DNA of 64,000 nucleotides, from contig NC_013739.1 in NCBI RefSeq assembly GCF_000025265.1, positions 2,170,001-2,234,000 on the forward strand, given 5' to 3'. A program made the translations under genes and the position numbers. The notes beneath the pieces were generated by a model, which saw nothing but the letters and a program-made list of their open reading frames with translations, did not search any database and was not told the DNA's origin. Source of the DNA: Conexibacter woesei DSM 14684. Its GTDB lineage: Bacteria > Actinomycetota > Thermoleophilia > Solirubrobacterales > Solirubrobacteraceae. This document shows, in pieces, positions 31,548 through 39,420 of the stretch; the first letter of the stretch is position 1; every line of letters starts with the position of its first letter.

Positions 31548-32225
31548 CTACGCGCTCGGCGAGGCCGCGTCCTCGCTGAGCGCCGCCGCCAGGCGCTCAG
31601 AGACGACGTCGAGGGTGTGCTGGAGATGCGACGCCATCGCCTCCCGCGCGCGCGGCCCGTCGTGTGCCGCGAGCGCGGCGAAGATCGCCTCGTGCTCGGC
31701 CTGCGTCTCGCTCGAGTCGGGCACCTCCATCGCGAACAGCGTCGCGTAGGCGCGTGCAGCCGCGCGGAGGTCCTCGATCATCGCCAGCAGCTTCGCGCGG
31801 TGCGCCGCGCGGTAGATCCGCAGATGGAATCTGTGGTTGAGCGGGAGGTACTGCAGCGAGTCGGTGGTGTCGCGCATCTCGTCCAGGCAGGAGCGCAGGT
31901 CGCGCAGGTCGCGCTCGTCGAGCTGCTCGGCCGCCAGCTCGGCCGCAAGCGGCTCGAGCGCGATCCGCAGCTCGTAGTTCTCCCTCAGGTCGGTGACCGT
32001 CGGGCGGAAGACGACGACGCCCTTGTACTGGTCGCCCGTCACCAGCCCCTCGCGCTGCAGCGCGATGAACGCCTCACGCACCGGTGTCGTGCTGACACCG
32101 AAGCGCGCCGCGACGTTCTGCTGCCGCAGACGCTCGCCCGGTTCGAGCACACCCTGAAGGATCTCGTTTCGGAGACGCTCGGTTACGGCCTGAGCGCGTG
32201 TGAGGCCTGCCACGAGTTCGTCCAC
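31548..32225 (-). CDS. GntR/FadR-family transcriptional regulator
   Basis: The 225-residue product has a winged helix-turn-helix (TERLRNEILQGVLEPGERLR, then NVAARFGVSTTPVREAFIAL) and an FCD ligand domain. The FCD domain includes RIALEPLAAELAAEQLDERD, the NHRFHLRIYRAAHRAKLLAM His motif and a final metal-ligand His in DGPRAREAMASHLQHTL. The likely start is GTG 32225 (VDELVAGL), or GTG 32213. An ATG-less upstream extension to 32285 would put the operator inside coding sequence. The promoter element at 32226-32242 resembles those at 18807 and 25181, so this protein probably controls both operons and itself. Ligand likely a 2-keto or hydroxy acid, as is common for FCD proteins. Confidence 0.9.
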   Translation of the reverse strand: MDELVAGLTRAQAVTERLRNEILQGVLEPGERLRQQNVAARFGVSTTPVREAFIALQREGLVTGDQYKGVVVFRPTVTDLRENYELRIALEPLAAELAAEQLDERDLRDLRSCLDEMRDTTDSLQYLPLNHRFHLRIYRAAHRAKLLAMIEDLRAAARAYATLFAMEVPDSSETQAEHEAIFAALAAHDGPRAREAMASHLQHTLDVVSERLAAALSEDAASPSA

Positions 32226-32242
32226 ATAGTGCACAATACATT
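32226..32242 (-). promoter_or_regulatory. GntR-type operator/promoter at the regulator's own start (site 3)
   Basis: On the minus strand TGTATTGTGCACTATG aligns with the operator shared by sites 1 and 2 (12 of 18 positions over the aligned span), with the core GTGCAC (32234-32229) itself palindromic. CACTAT serves as a -10 candidate. The GTG start at 32225 follows at once, implying a very short or absent leader and autorepression. Confidence 0.6.
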
Positions 32243-32342
32243 GCGGCGCGGGGGTCGGGCGCGCTCGGGAGCACGGCGTCGGCACGGTATGAGGCGGGCT
32301 GCGAGGGCATTCGCTCCGCAGCGGGTGCCGGCCGTCTCGAGG

Positions 32343-32663
32343 TCAGACCAGCCTGAGCTGGATGTCGACGCCGGTCGGCAGGCCGTCGAGCCGCTGGAGG
32401 GCGTTGACGGTCGCGGGCGTGGCGTCGCGGATCTCGATCAGGCGCTTGTGGGTGCGGATCTCGAAGTGCTCCTTCTGGTCCTGGAGCGTCGGTCCGGTCA
32501 GGACGGCCCAGCGCCGCGTGCGGGTGGGCAGGCGGATCGGGCCGCTCACTCTCGCTCCGGTCCGCTGCGCCGTCTCGATGATCCGGTCCTGCGCCTGCTC
32601 GACCATCGTCGTGTCGTAGCCCTTCAGGCGGATGCGGATCTTGGATGGCAGCGGCTGGGACAC
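32343..32663 (-). CDS. rpsJ: Ribosomal protein S10 paralogue, solitary
   Basis: The 106-residue product is a full ribosomal protein S10: LPSKIRIRLKGYD at the N-terminus, then IIETAQRTGARVSGPIRLPT (the conserved RTGARVSGPIPLPT box) and FEIRTHKRLIEIRDATPATV. It differs from housekeeping S10 in the usual TVLRSPHVDKKSREQF stretch, here AVLTGPTLQDQKEHF. No other gene of the S10 operon (L3, L4, L23) lies nearby. S10 is also NusE, an antitermination factor, so a second copy could be regulatory or replace the main one under stress. Start GTG 32663. It is divergent from a LysR gene and precedes GntR on the same strand by 117 bp. Confidence 0.88.
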   Translation of the reverse strand: MSQPLPSKIRIRLKGYDTTMVEQAQDRIIETAQRTGARVSGPIRLPTRTRRWAVLTGPTLQDQKEHFEIRTHKRLIEIRDATPATVNALQRLDGLPTGVDIQLRLV

Positions 32664-32882
32664 GCGGAGTCCTCGGGTCGGGAGGTGGAGCGGCCATTCC
32701 AGCCGGAGGGCGGCGAGCGGGACAGCACGAGCGGCTATTCACGCCATCGGGAAGAGGCGGGTGATCAATCGCGTCGATGACGCCATCGGCGACGCCGGCT
32801 GTCGTCGCGAGCCGATCCGCGTCATCCTGTGGCGCTGCTCGCGTCGCGCCGGGGAGCCCTCCGGCCGGGAAGGGACCCCTGC

Positions 32883-33797
32883 ATGAACCTGCGCCATCTC
32901 ACGACGTTCGTCACCATCGTCGAGAGCGGCACGCTCACCGAGGCGGCGCGTCGCCTGTACAAGACGCAGGGCGCCGTCTCGCACGATCTCAAGGAGCTGG
33001 AGTCCGCGCTCGGGCTCGCGCTGATCGACCGCTCGGGCCAGCGGATCCAGGTGACCGCCGCCGGCGAGACGCTGCTGCCGGTCATCACCGACGTGCTGCG
33101 CCGTGTGCGCGAGGTCGAGCGCGTCGGCCGGAAGCTGCGCGAGGGCGAGCTGGGCGTGGTGCGCGTCGGCACGCTGCCGTCGCTCGGGACGTTCGTGCTC
33201 GCCCATCTCGTCGAGTTCCAGCGCTCCTTCCCGGACGTCCGCTTCACGCTCTTCACCGAGCTGCAGACGGTGCTCGCCGACTGGCTCGCCGACGGGCGGA
33301 TCGACCTCGTGCTCGCCCAACCCGAGCTGTCGTCGCGGCTGGAGGCGCACACGCTCGACGCCGAGGAGGCGTACGTCGTCGTCCCCAGCGACGACCCGCT
33401 TGCCGAGCGCGACACCGTCTGCGCCGAGGACCTCGTCGGGCGCCCGTTCATCGGGTTCGTGCGGGACACGCAGTCGACCCGCCTGGCGGAGGAGTTCTTC
33501 CGTCCGGTCGGCCGCTATCCGGACCCCGCGATCGAGGTCGAGGACTTCCGCCTGATGGCCGGGTTGATACGCCAGCGCCTCGGGATCGGGTTGATGCCAG
33601 CCTCCGCGCTCGTCGCCGAGGCGCCGGACGACCTGATCGGACTGCGCACCTCGCCGGCGCTGTCGCGGCCGCTCGTGCTGCTCACCGACATCCGCCAGCG
33701 CGACTCCTCCTCGGTGACGGCGCTGCGCGACCAGCTGCTCGAACGCTGGCGCGCCCCGGTGTACGGCGCGCCCGCCGGGGGCGCCGCCGCTCAGTAG
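32883..33797 (+). CDS. LysR family transcriptional regulator
   Basis: The 304-residue product has an N-terminal LysR helix-turn-helix (LRHLTTFVTIVESGTLTEAA, RRLYKTQGAVSHDLKELESA) and a periplasmic-binding-like effector domain. The effector domain contains VRVGTLPSLGTFVLAHLVEF and GIGLMPASALVAE. It probably senses a metabolite of the nearby catabolic clusters. It is divergent from the S10 gene rather than from an obvious target. The FAH-SDR operon at 35241 or the acetyltransferase are possible targets. ATG 32883 fits the HTH start. Its end overlaps the convergent acetyltransferase gene by 7 bp. Confidence 0.92.
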   Translation: MNLRHLTTFVTIVESGTLTEAARRLYKTQGAVSHDLKELESALGLALIDRSGQRIQVTAAGETLLPVITDVLRRVREVERVGRKLREGELGVVRVGTLPSLGTFVLAHLVEFQRSFPDVRFTLFTELQTVLADWLADGRIDLVLAQPELSSRLEAHTLDAEEAYVVVPSDDPLAERDTVCAEDLVGRPFIGFVRDTQSTRLAEEFFRPVGRYPDPAIEVEDFRLMAGLIRQRLGIGLMPASALVAEAPDDLIGLRTSPALSRPLVLLTDIRQRDSSSVTALRDQLLERWRAPVYGAPAGGAAAQ

Positions 33798-35065
33798 TCC
33801 TCGGGTGAGAACGGCGCGCGCTCGCCGCGGAAGATCGCCGTCGCGCGCTCGATCGCGCCCGGCGTCAGCGACTCGACGCGTCCCGCGCGCTCCAGGTCGA
33901 GGAAGGTGAAGCCGCCGAGGTAGACGGTCGCGAGGTCGGCGACGGCGAGCCGCAGGTCGGCCGGCGCGTCGCCGGCCGGCGTCACGCCCGCCTGCCCGTC
34001 CCTGACCTCGAGCCGCCAACGGCCCGCGTTCCACGCGCAGAAACCGTCTTCGACCTCCAGCGTCAGCACGCCGTCGAGCGCGTAGCGGCGCCCCGCGAGC
34101 GCGGCGGGCACGTCGACGAGCCGCACGAACAGCCCGTCCTTGACGCGCATCCGCAGCCGCGCCGGCTCGCTCGCGAGCAGCAGCAGCGGGTGATCGGGCG
34201 CGACGTGCGGCGCCCGCACGCGGCCGACGAGGTCCATCGCCAGCAGGTAGCGCCACAGCTGCCGGCACGCCGCGGGCGAGCAGGCCATCTCCTCCTGCAG
34301 GTGCAGGACGCCGTCGGGGTAGCCGTCCGGCGACGCGTTCTCGATCCGGTAGAGCGCGTATGCCTCCGGGCGGCCGTCGCGCTCGATCACCGCGCGCTGA
34401 AGCGGGCCGCCGCCGCCGCGATAGCCCTCCTCGTCCGGGAGCGTCTTGTGCTCCCACCAGCCGCGCGTGCGCGAGTGGAAGCCCGGCGTGACGTCGCGCA
34501 CGCGGTCGTAGACCCGCGGCAGCAGCGCAAGCGCCTCGTCGTGGCCGACGAGGCGGATCCGGCCGCCGTCCTCGCCGGGGACACGGACGCCGTGCGCGTC
34601 GACGCTCGCCGCCACGGTCCCGAGCCCGTAGCCGTAGCGCCCGTAGATCTCGGCCTCGGTCGCCTGCAGCACCGCGAGCGGCTCGCCCCAGGCGCGCACG
34701 TCGTCGAGCTGGCGGCGCATCAGCGCGGTCAGGATCCCGCGCCGGCGGTAGGCGGGGGAGACGCCGACCTCCGTCACGCCGGCGGCGGGCAGCTCCCCAC
34801 CGGGGACCGACAAGGCGAAGGAGGCCGCGGCGACCGTCGCGACCGGCGTCGTGCCGTCGTACGCCGCGAGATTGCGCGACGGGTCGAGGTAGCCGCGGAA
34901 GTGCGGCAGCTCGTCGGGGTCGACCGCGGCGCCGAAGGCGGTCGCGGTCGCGGCGGCCCACGCCTCCAGCTCGTTGGCGCGCGGCGGCCGCACGTCGATC
35001 GCGGACGCGTGCGCGCCGCCGTCCCGAGGCGGGCGCGGGGCAGGGGGAGGGGTTCTCGAACTCAT
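33791..35065 (-). CDS. GNAT family N-acetyltransferase, Eis-like
   Basis: The 424-residue protein has the Eis architecture: an N-terminal GNAT domain (TEVGVSPAYRRRGILTALMR, the acetyl-CoA loop R/Q-x-x-G-x-G/A here as RRRGIL), a second GNAT-like fold, and a C-terminal SCP2-like domain ending in a free carboxylate (ERAPFSPEDY). Eis enzymes acetylate amines on aminoglycosides, lysine residues or other amines. Length matches. No signal or membrane segment. The true physiological substrate cannot be read from sequence. It overlaps the end of the convergent LysR gene. Confidence 0.88.
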   Translation of the reverse strand: MSSRTPPPAPRPPRDGGAHASAIDVRPPRANELEAWAAATATAFGAAVDPDELPHFRGYLDPSRNLAAYDGTTPVATVAAASFALSVPGGELPAAGVTEVGVSPAYRRRGILTALMRRQLDDVRAWGEPLAVLQATEAEIYGRYGYGLGTVAASVDAHGVRVPGEDGGRIRLVGHDEALALLPRVYDRVRDVTPGFHSRTRGWWEHKTLPDEEGYRGGGGPLQRAVIERDGRPEAYALYRIENASPDGYPDGVLHLQEEMACSPAACRQLWRYLLAMDLVGRVRAPHVAPDHPLLLLASEPARLRMRVKDGLFVRLVDVPAALAGRRYALDGVLTLEVEDGFCAWNAGRWRLEVRDGQAGVTPAGDAPADLRLAVADLATVYLGGFTFLDLERAGRVESLTPGAIERATAIFRGERAPFSPEDY

Positions 35066-35116
35066 GCGAGCGCGGACGCTAGGGTGGCCCGCGCCGGTCT
35101 GTCAACGGCGCGACGG

Positions 35117-35149
35117 CGGTCATGAGCAGACGGGATCGGCTCATGACCG
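35117..35149. promoter_or_regulatory. Perfect 11-bp inverted repeat upstream of the FAH-SDR operon
   Basis: CGGTCATGAGC (35117-35127) and its reverse complement GCTCATGACCG (35139-35149) are separated by 11 bases. Each arm contains TCATGA, itself a palindrome, so this may be two operator half-sites or paired sites one helical turn plus apart. It lies in the gap between the divergent Eis-like and FAH-family genes. Confidence 0.5.
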
Positions 35150-35240
35150 GGCCCGCGTGCGCCGGTCATCGAGAGTGTTGATGGGCACTGCGCCGAATCG
35201 GGGTTTCCCCGGCCCGGACGCGATGGTTGAGTGCCGGCCA

Positions 35241-36053
35241 ATGAGAGCATGCCTGTTCGTAACCCCGACCGGCGAGACGGGCGTCGGTCGCATCGAAGGC
35301 GAGAGCGTCGTCGCCGTGAACGCGCCCGACGTGCCCGCCTACCTCACGACCGGTGGCGAAGACGTCGGCCAGCACATGCTCTGCGACGTCACGCTGCTCG
35401 CGCCCGTGCCACGCCCGCCGTCCGTCCGCGACTTCTACTGCTTCCACGGACACGCGAAGACGGCGATGGGCCGTCGCGGCAGAGAGGTGCCGCCGGAGTG
35501 GTACAGCGCGCCGCGCTTCTACTTCTCCAACGCGGTCGCGATCGTCGATCCCGAGCGTGAGGTGCGCTTCCCGGAGGCCTGCGCCGAGCGGGACTACGAG
35601 CTCGAGCTGGCCGCGGTCGTCGGGACGGACGGGCGCATCGCCGGCTTCACGATCATGAACGACTGGTCGGCGCGCGACCTCCAGCGCGAGGAGATGACGG
35701 TCGGCCTCGGCCCCGTCAAGGGCAAGGACTTCGCGACCAGCATCGGCCCGTGCGTGCTGAGCGCCGACGCCTTCCGCGGCCGCGACCTGCAGATGATCGC
35801 GCGCGTGAACGGCGAGATCCGGACCAAAGGGAGCAGCGGCCTGATGTACCACTCGTGGGAGAGCGTGCTCGCGCACGCCGCGCGCGACACGCGCCTGCAG
35901 CCGGGCGACATCCTCGGCTCGGGCACGGTCGACGGCGGGTGCATCCTCGAGCACGGCGACGGCCGCTGGCTCCAGCCCGGCGACGTCGTCGAGCTGGAGA
36001 TCGAGGAGATCGGGGTGCTGCGCAACCGCGTCGCGCCGGAGGCGGGCGCGTGA
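35241..36053 (+). CDS. Fumarylacetoacetate hydrolase (FAH) family protein
   Basis: The 270-residue product is a second, distinct FAH-family enzyme. The metal site is spread over RDYELELAAVVGTDG (Glu residues in YELELA), an Asp in IMNDWSARDLQREEM, and GKDFATSIGPCVLSADAFRG; the C-terminus is GDVVELEIEEIGVLRNRV. It would hydrolyse or hydrate a 2-oxo acid with a divalent metal. FYCFHGHAKTAMGRRGREVP near residues 68-87 replaces the FNY loop of the family. It is first in a run of genes and overlaps the SDR gene (GTGA). An in-frame ATG at 35223 is an alternative start; neither has a good ribosome site. Substrate unknown. Confidence 0.88.
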   Translation: MRACLFVTPTGETGVGRIEGESVVAVNAPDVPAYLTTGGEDVGQHMLCDVTLLAPVPRPPSVRDFYCFHGHAKTAMGRRGREVPPEWYSAPRFYFSNAVAIVDPEREVRFPEACAERDYELELAAVVGTDGRIAGFTIMNDWSARDLQREEMTVGLGPVKGKDFATSIGPCVLSADAFRGRDLQMIARVNGEIRTKGSSGLMYHSWESVLAHAARDTRLQPGDILGSGTVDGGCILEHGDGRWLQPGDVVELEIEEIGVLRNRVAPEAGA

Positions 36054-36802
36054 GCTCCGTCGGAGCCGCGCTCGTCACCGGCGCGAGCCGGGGGATCGGG
36101 CGCGCGATCGCGCTCGAGCTCGCCGCCGAGGGCTACGACGTCGGCATCCTCTACCGCTCCGACGCGGCGGCCGCCGAGGCGACCGCCGGCGAGGTGCGCG
36201 CGCTCGGGCGGCGCGCCGTCACGCACGCTGCCGACCTGGGCGACCAGGAGGCCATCGCGCCGGCGGTCGGCGCGGTGTGGGAGGCGCTCGGTCCACTCGA
36301 CGCGCTCGTCAACAACGCCGGCGCGCACCGCCGCACGCCGTTTCTCGAGATCGAGCGGGCGGAATGGGACAGGGTCCTCTCGCTCGACCTGGCGGCGCCG
36401 GCCTTCCTCGCCCAGGAGGTCGCCCGCCGCATGGTCGCGGACGGGCGGCCCGGATCGATCCTCAACGTCGGCTCGATCAACGGCTGCATCGCCTATGAGA
36501 ACCTCGCCCACTACTGCGCGGCGAAGGGCGGGCTGCACATGCTCACGCGTGCGATGGCGCTCGAGCTGGCGCCGCGCGGCATCCGCGTCAACGCGATCGC
36601 GCCCGGCTTCGTCGAGACCGACCTCTCGCGCCCGCTGCTGCAGGACCCGGAGCGGCTGGCCGGCAAGTTGGCGCGGATCCCACTCGGCCGCGTCGGCCGG
36701 CCCGAGGAGGTGGCGCGGCTCGCCGTGCACCTGATCGACGCGCGGTCGGCGTGGATCACAGGCAACGTCGTGCTGATCGACGGCGGCCAGCACATCCACT
36801 GA
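36050..36802 (+). CDS. SDR family oxidoreductase (FabG-like)
   Basis: The 250-residue protein has TGASRGIG near residues 11-18, NNAG near 87-90, SINGCIAYENLAHYCAAKGG with the Ser-Tyr-Lys triad around 141-157, and the FVETDLSRPLL and ITGNVVLIDGGQHIH C-terminus. It is a typical FabG-type 3-oxo-acyl or sugar-acid reductase. GTG 36050 overlaps the FAH-family stop, so the two are coupled; GGAGG precedes it. FAH-family plus SDR pairs are known in L-fucose and L-rhamnose oxidation pathways (2-keto-3-deoxy acid dehydrogenation and hydrolysis), which is one reasonable role here. Confidence 0.92.
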   Translation: MSSVGAALVTGASRGIGRAIALELAAEGYDVGILYRSDAAAAEATAGEVRALGRRAVTHAADLGDQEAIAPAVGAVWEALGPLDALVNNAGAHRRTPFLEIERAEWDRVLSLDLAAPAFLAQEVARRMVADGRPGSILNVGSINGCIAYENLAHYCAAKGGLHMLTRAMALELAPRGIRVNAIAPGFVETDLSRPLLQDPERLAGKLARIPLGRVGRPEEVARLAVHLIDARSAWITGNVVLIDGGQHIH

Positions 36803-36835
36803 GCGGCTGCGTTTTCACCGTGACAATTACGCTGC

Positions 36836-38464
36836 GTGGAATCAGCCGTGAGTGAGAGAGACCGCCGAACCTTGAATCCGCACGCCATCGACCGACGTGA
36901 CTTCCTGCGCGCCGGCGCCGTGCTGGCCGCCGGCGCCGCCGGCGCCGCGGCGCTCGGCGCTGCGGGGTGCGGCGGCCGCGGGGCGGGGGCGAGCGGCGCC
37001 GTGGCGATCTCCTCTGACGCGCTCGGGCCGCGCGGCGGGACCGCGCGGCTGCTGCTCGGCGGCGGCGGGCCGCGGCTCGTGCTCGACCCCGCGACGCAGG
37101 TCAACGAGCCGGACGCGATCGTCGACGGGCTGCTCTACGACGGACTCGTGCGCCTGCACGACGACTGGCGGGTCGAGCCGCGGCTCGCGACCCGCTGGGA
37201 GTCCGACGCGGCGCAGCGCGTGTGGCGCTTCGAGCTGCGCGACGGGGTCACCTTCCACGACGGCCGGCCGCTGACGGCGAAGGACGTCGTCTACAGCCTC
37301 CGCCGTCTGCTGGACGAGCGGCTCGGCTCCGCGGTCTACCCGCGGCTCAACGGTGAGCTGAGGCCCGACGGCGTCCGCGCCGCCGGCTCCGGCGCCGTCG
37401 AGCTGCGGCTCACGCAGCCGGACGCCTTCCTGCCGGTCGCGCTCGGCGCCCGCCACTGCAAGATCGTCCCGGCCGGCACGACTGACTTCTCCCGCGCGAT
37501 CGGGACGGGACCGTTCCGCCTGCGCTCGCTCGACCAGTCGAAGCTCAGCTTCGAGCTGGAGCGCAACCCGGGCTTCTGGCAGGAGGGGCTGCCGCGCCTG
37601 GACCGGATCGAGGGGATGCTCGCCAACGACCAGGCGTCGCTCGTGCAGTCGGTCGCGTCCGGCCGCTTCCACTTCGGCGGCTTCATCGACCCCTCGCTCG
37701 CGTCGAGCGCCGAGGCGAGCGGCGACGCGCGGCTGCTCGCGCACCGCTCCGCGCTCTTCAACGACCTCGTCGCGGCGGCCGACTCCGAGCCGTTCACGAA
37801 CCCCGACGTGCGGACGGCGCTGAAGCTCGCGATCGACCGTGAGCAGATCCTGAGCCTCGCCTACAAGGGCCACGGCAGCATCGCCCACGACGTGCCGGTG
37901 CGGACCGCGGACCCGTTCTTCGCCGAGGGGCTCGCGCACCGCACTCGCGACGTCGACGAGGCGCGTCGGCTGCTGCGCCGGGCCGGCTACCCGAACGGCA
38001 TCGACCTCGAGCTGCTGACCGCTCCCGCCGGCGCCGCAATGGTCGACATGGCGGTCGTGGCGAAGGAGAGCCTCGCCGAGGCCGGCATCCGCGTCTCGGT
38101 CCAGCAGCGACCGGCCGGCACCTACTACGACGCCGTCTGGTTGAAGGAGGCGTTCTACGTCGACACGTGGGTGCTGCGCCACCCGCTCGACGCGATGGCC
38201 GTGATGTTCGAGAGCTCCGCCCCGTGGAACGAGGCGAGACTGCGCTCGCCGCGGCTCGACGAGCTGCTGCGCGAGGCGCGCAGCACCGGCGAGCGGTCCG
38301 AGCAGGCGCAACTGCTCGGCGCGGCCCAGACGCTCGTCGCCGACCAGGCCGGCTTCGTCTGCCCGGCGTGGCTGGACGAGCTGTACGTCGCCAAGCCCGA
38401 GCTGGCCGGGGTCGGCTTCAACGCGACCGACCTCGTCGACTTCCAGCGAGCGTCGCTGGGCTGA
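36836..38464 (+). CDS. ABC transporter substrate-binding protein, peptide/nickel (SBP_bac_5) type, Tat lipoprotein
   Basis: The 542-residue product has a twin-arginine leader (DRRDFLRAGAVLAAGAAGA) and a lipobox ending in Cys near residue 46 (LGAAGCGG), so it is a Tat-exported lipoprotein. The body is an SBP_bac_5 fold: LATRWESDAAQRVWRFELRD, GVTFHDGRPLTAKDVVYSLR, TDFSRAIGTGPFRLRSL and NPDVRTALKLAIDREQILSL. It binds peptides, glycosides or opine-like compounds. Start GTG 36836; GTG 36848 is also possible. The adjacent permease, permease and double ATPase genes complete an importer, 4.5-kb operon. Confidence 0.93.
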   Translation: MESAVSERDRRTLNPHAIDRRDFLRAGAVLAAGAAGAAALGAAGCGGRGAGASGAVAISSDALGPRGGTARLLLGGGGPRLVLDPATQVNEPDAIVDGLLYDGLVRLHDDWRVEPRLATRWESDAAQRVWRFELRDGVTFHDGRPLTAKDVVYSLRRLLDERLGSAVYPRLNGELRPDGVRAAGSGAVELRLTQPDAFLPVALGARHCKIVPAGTTDFSRAIGTGPFRLRSLDQSKLSFELERNPGFWQEGLPRLDRIEGMLANDQASLVQSVASGRFHFGGFIDPSLASSAEASGDARLLAHRSALFNDLVAAADSEPFTNPDVRTALKLAIDREQILSLAYKGHGSIAHDVPVRTADPFFAEGLAHRTRDVDEARRLLRRAGYPNGIDLELLTAPAGAAMVDMAVVAKESLAEAGIRVSVQQRPAGTYYDAVWLKEAFYVDTWVLRHPLDAMAVMFESSAPWNEARLRSPRLDELLREARSTGERSEQAQLLGAAQTLVADQAGFVCPAWLDELYVAKPELAGVGFNATDLVDFQRASLG

Positions 38465-38481
38465 CCGCCCGGCTCCCCGTC

Positions 38482-39420
38482 ATGCCCGCCCTGCTCCGCA
38501 GCCTGCTCGCGCTCCTCGCGACGCTCTGGCTGATCTCGATGCTGACGTTCGCCGCGACGAGCCTGCGCTCGCCGCAGGAGGTCGCACAGAGCGCGCTCGG
38601 GCGCGGCGTAGCGCAGGAGCAGATCGACGCGTTCGTCGAGCAGCAGGGGCTGGAGGGCTCGCTGCCGCGGCGCTACGGACGCTGGCTCGGCGACTTCGTC
38701 ACCGGCGACTGGGGGACGTCGCCGATCACGCAGCTGCCCGTCGCGCAGGAGCTCGGCCCGCGGCTGCGCAACAGCCTGATCCTCGCCGTCGTCGCGCTGC
38801 TGCTCGCGCTGCCACCGTCGATCGCGATCGGGCTGGCGGTCGCGCGCCGCCGCGGCGGGCGCACCGACGTCGCCGTCACGACCGGCAGCGTCGTGCTCGC
38901 CGCACTGCCGGAGTTCGTCGTCGGCGTGGTGCTGATGTGGCTGCTCGCGGTGCAGGCCGGCCTGCTGCCGGTCGACAGCTCGGGGCTCGCGTTCGGCGGC
39001 CTCGGCGAGCAGGTCGAGGCGTTCGCGCTGCCGGCGCTGACGCTCGCGCTCGTGCTGGCCCCGCAGTTCGTCCGCATGGTGCGCGCCGCGGCGATCGACG
39101 TGATCGCGCAGCCGTACGTGCGGGCGGCGGTGCTGCGCGGCCTGCCGGCGCGGACGGTCCTCTGGCGGCACGTGCTGCCGAACACGGCTGGCCAGCTGGT
39201 GAACGTCGTCGCCGTCAACCTCGTCTGGCTGATCGGGGGCGTGATCGTCGTCGAGAACGTCTTCGCCTTCCAGGGCATCGGGCAGCGGCTCGTCACGGCG
39301 GTCTCGCAGGGAGACGTGCCGACCGTGCAGGCGCTCGCGATGGTCACCGGCGTCCTGTTCCTGGCGATCAGCGTCGCCGCCGACGCGATCGTCGCCCGCG
39401 TGGAGGCGGGCACGCGGTGA
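38482..39420 (+). CDS. ABC transporter permease, DppB type
   Basis: The 312-residue protein has the DppB/OppB topology: an N-terminal membrane helix (LLRSLLALLATLWLISMLTF), a periplasmic loop, then five more helices including LILAVVALLLALPPSIAIGL and GVVLMWLLAVQAGLLPV. The EAA-type loop reads YVRAAVLRGLPARTVLWRHV followed by LPNTAG. It forms half of the channel with DppC. The ATG at 38482 lies 17 bp past the stop of the binding-protein gene. The stop overlaps the DppC start (GTGA). Confidence 0.93.
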   Translation: MPALLRSLLALLATLWLISMLTFAATSLRSPQEVAQSALGRGVAQEQIDAFVEQQGLEGSLPRRYGRWLGDFVTGDWGTSPITQLPVAQELGPRLRNSLILAVVALLLALPPSIAIGLAVARRRGGRTDVAVTTGSVVLAALPEFVVGVVLMWLLAVQAGLLPVDSSGLAFGGLGEQVEAFALPALTLALVLAPQFVRMVRAAAIDVIAQPYVRAAVLRGLPARTVLWRHVLPNTAGQLVNVVAVNLVWLIGGVIVVENVFAFQGIGQRLVTAVSQGDVPTVQALAMVTGVLFLAISVAADAIVARVEAGTR

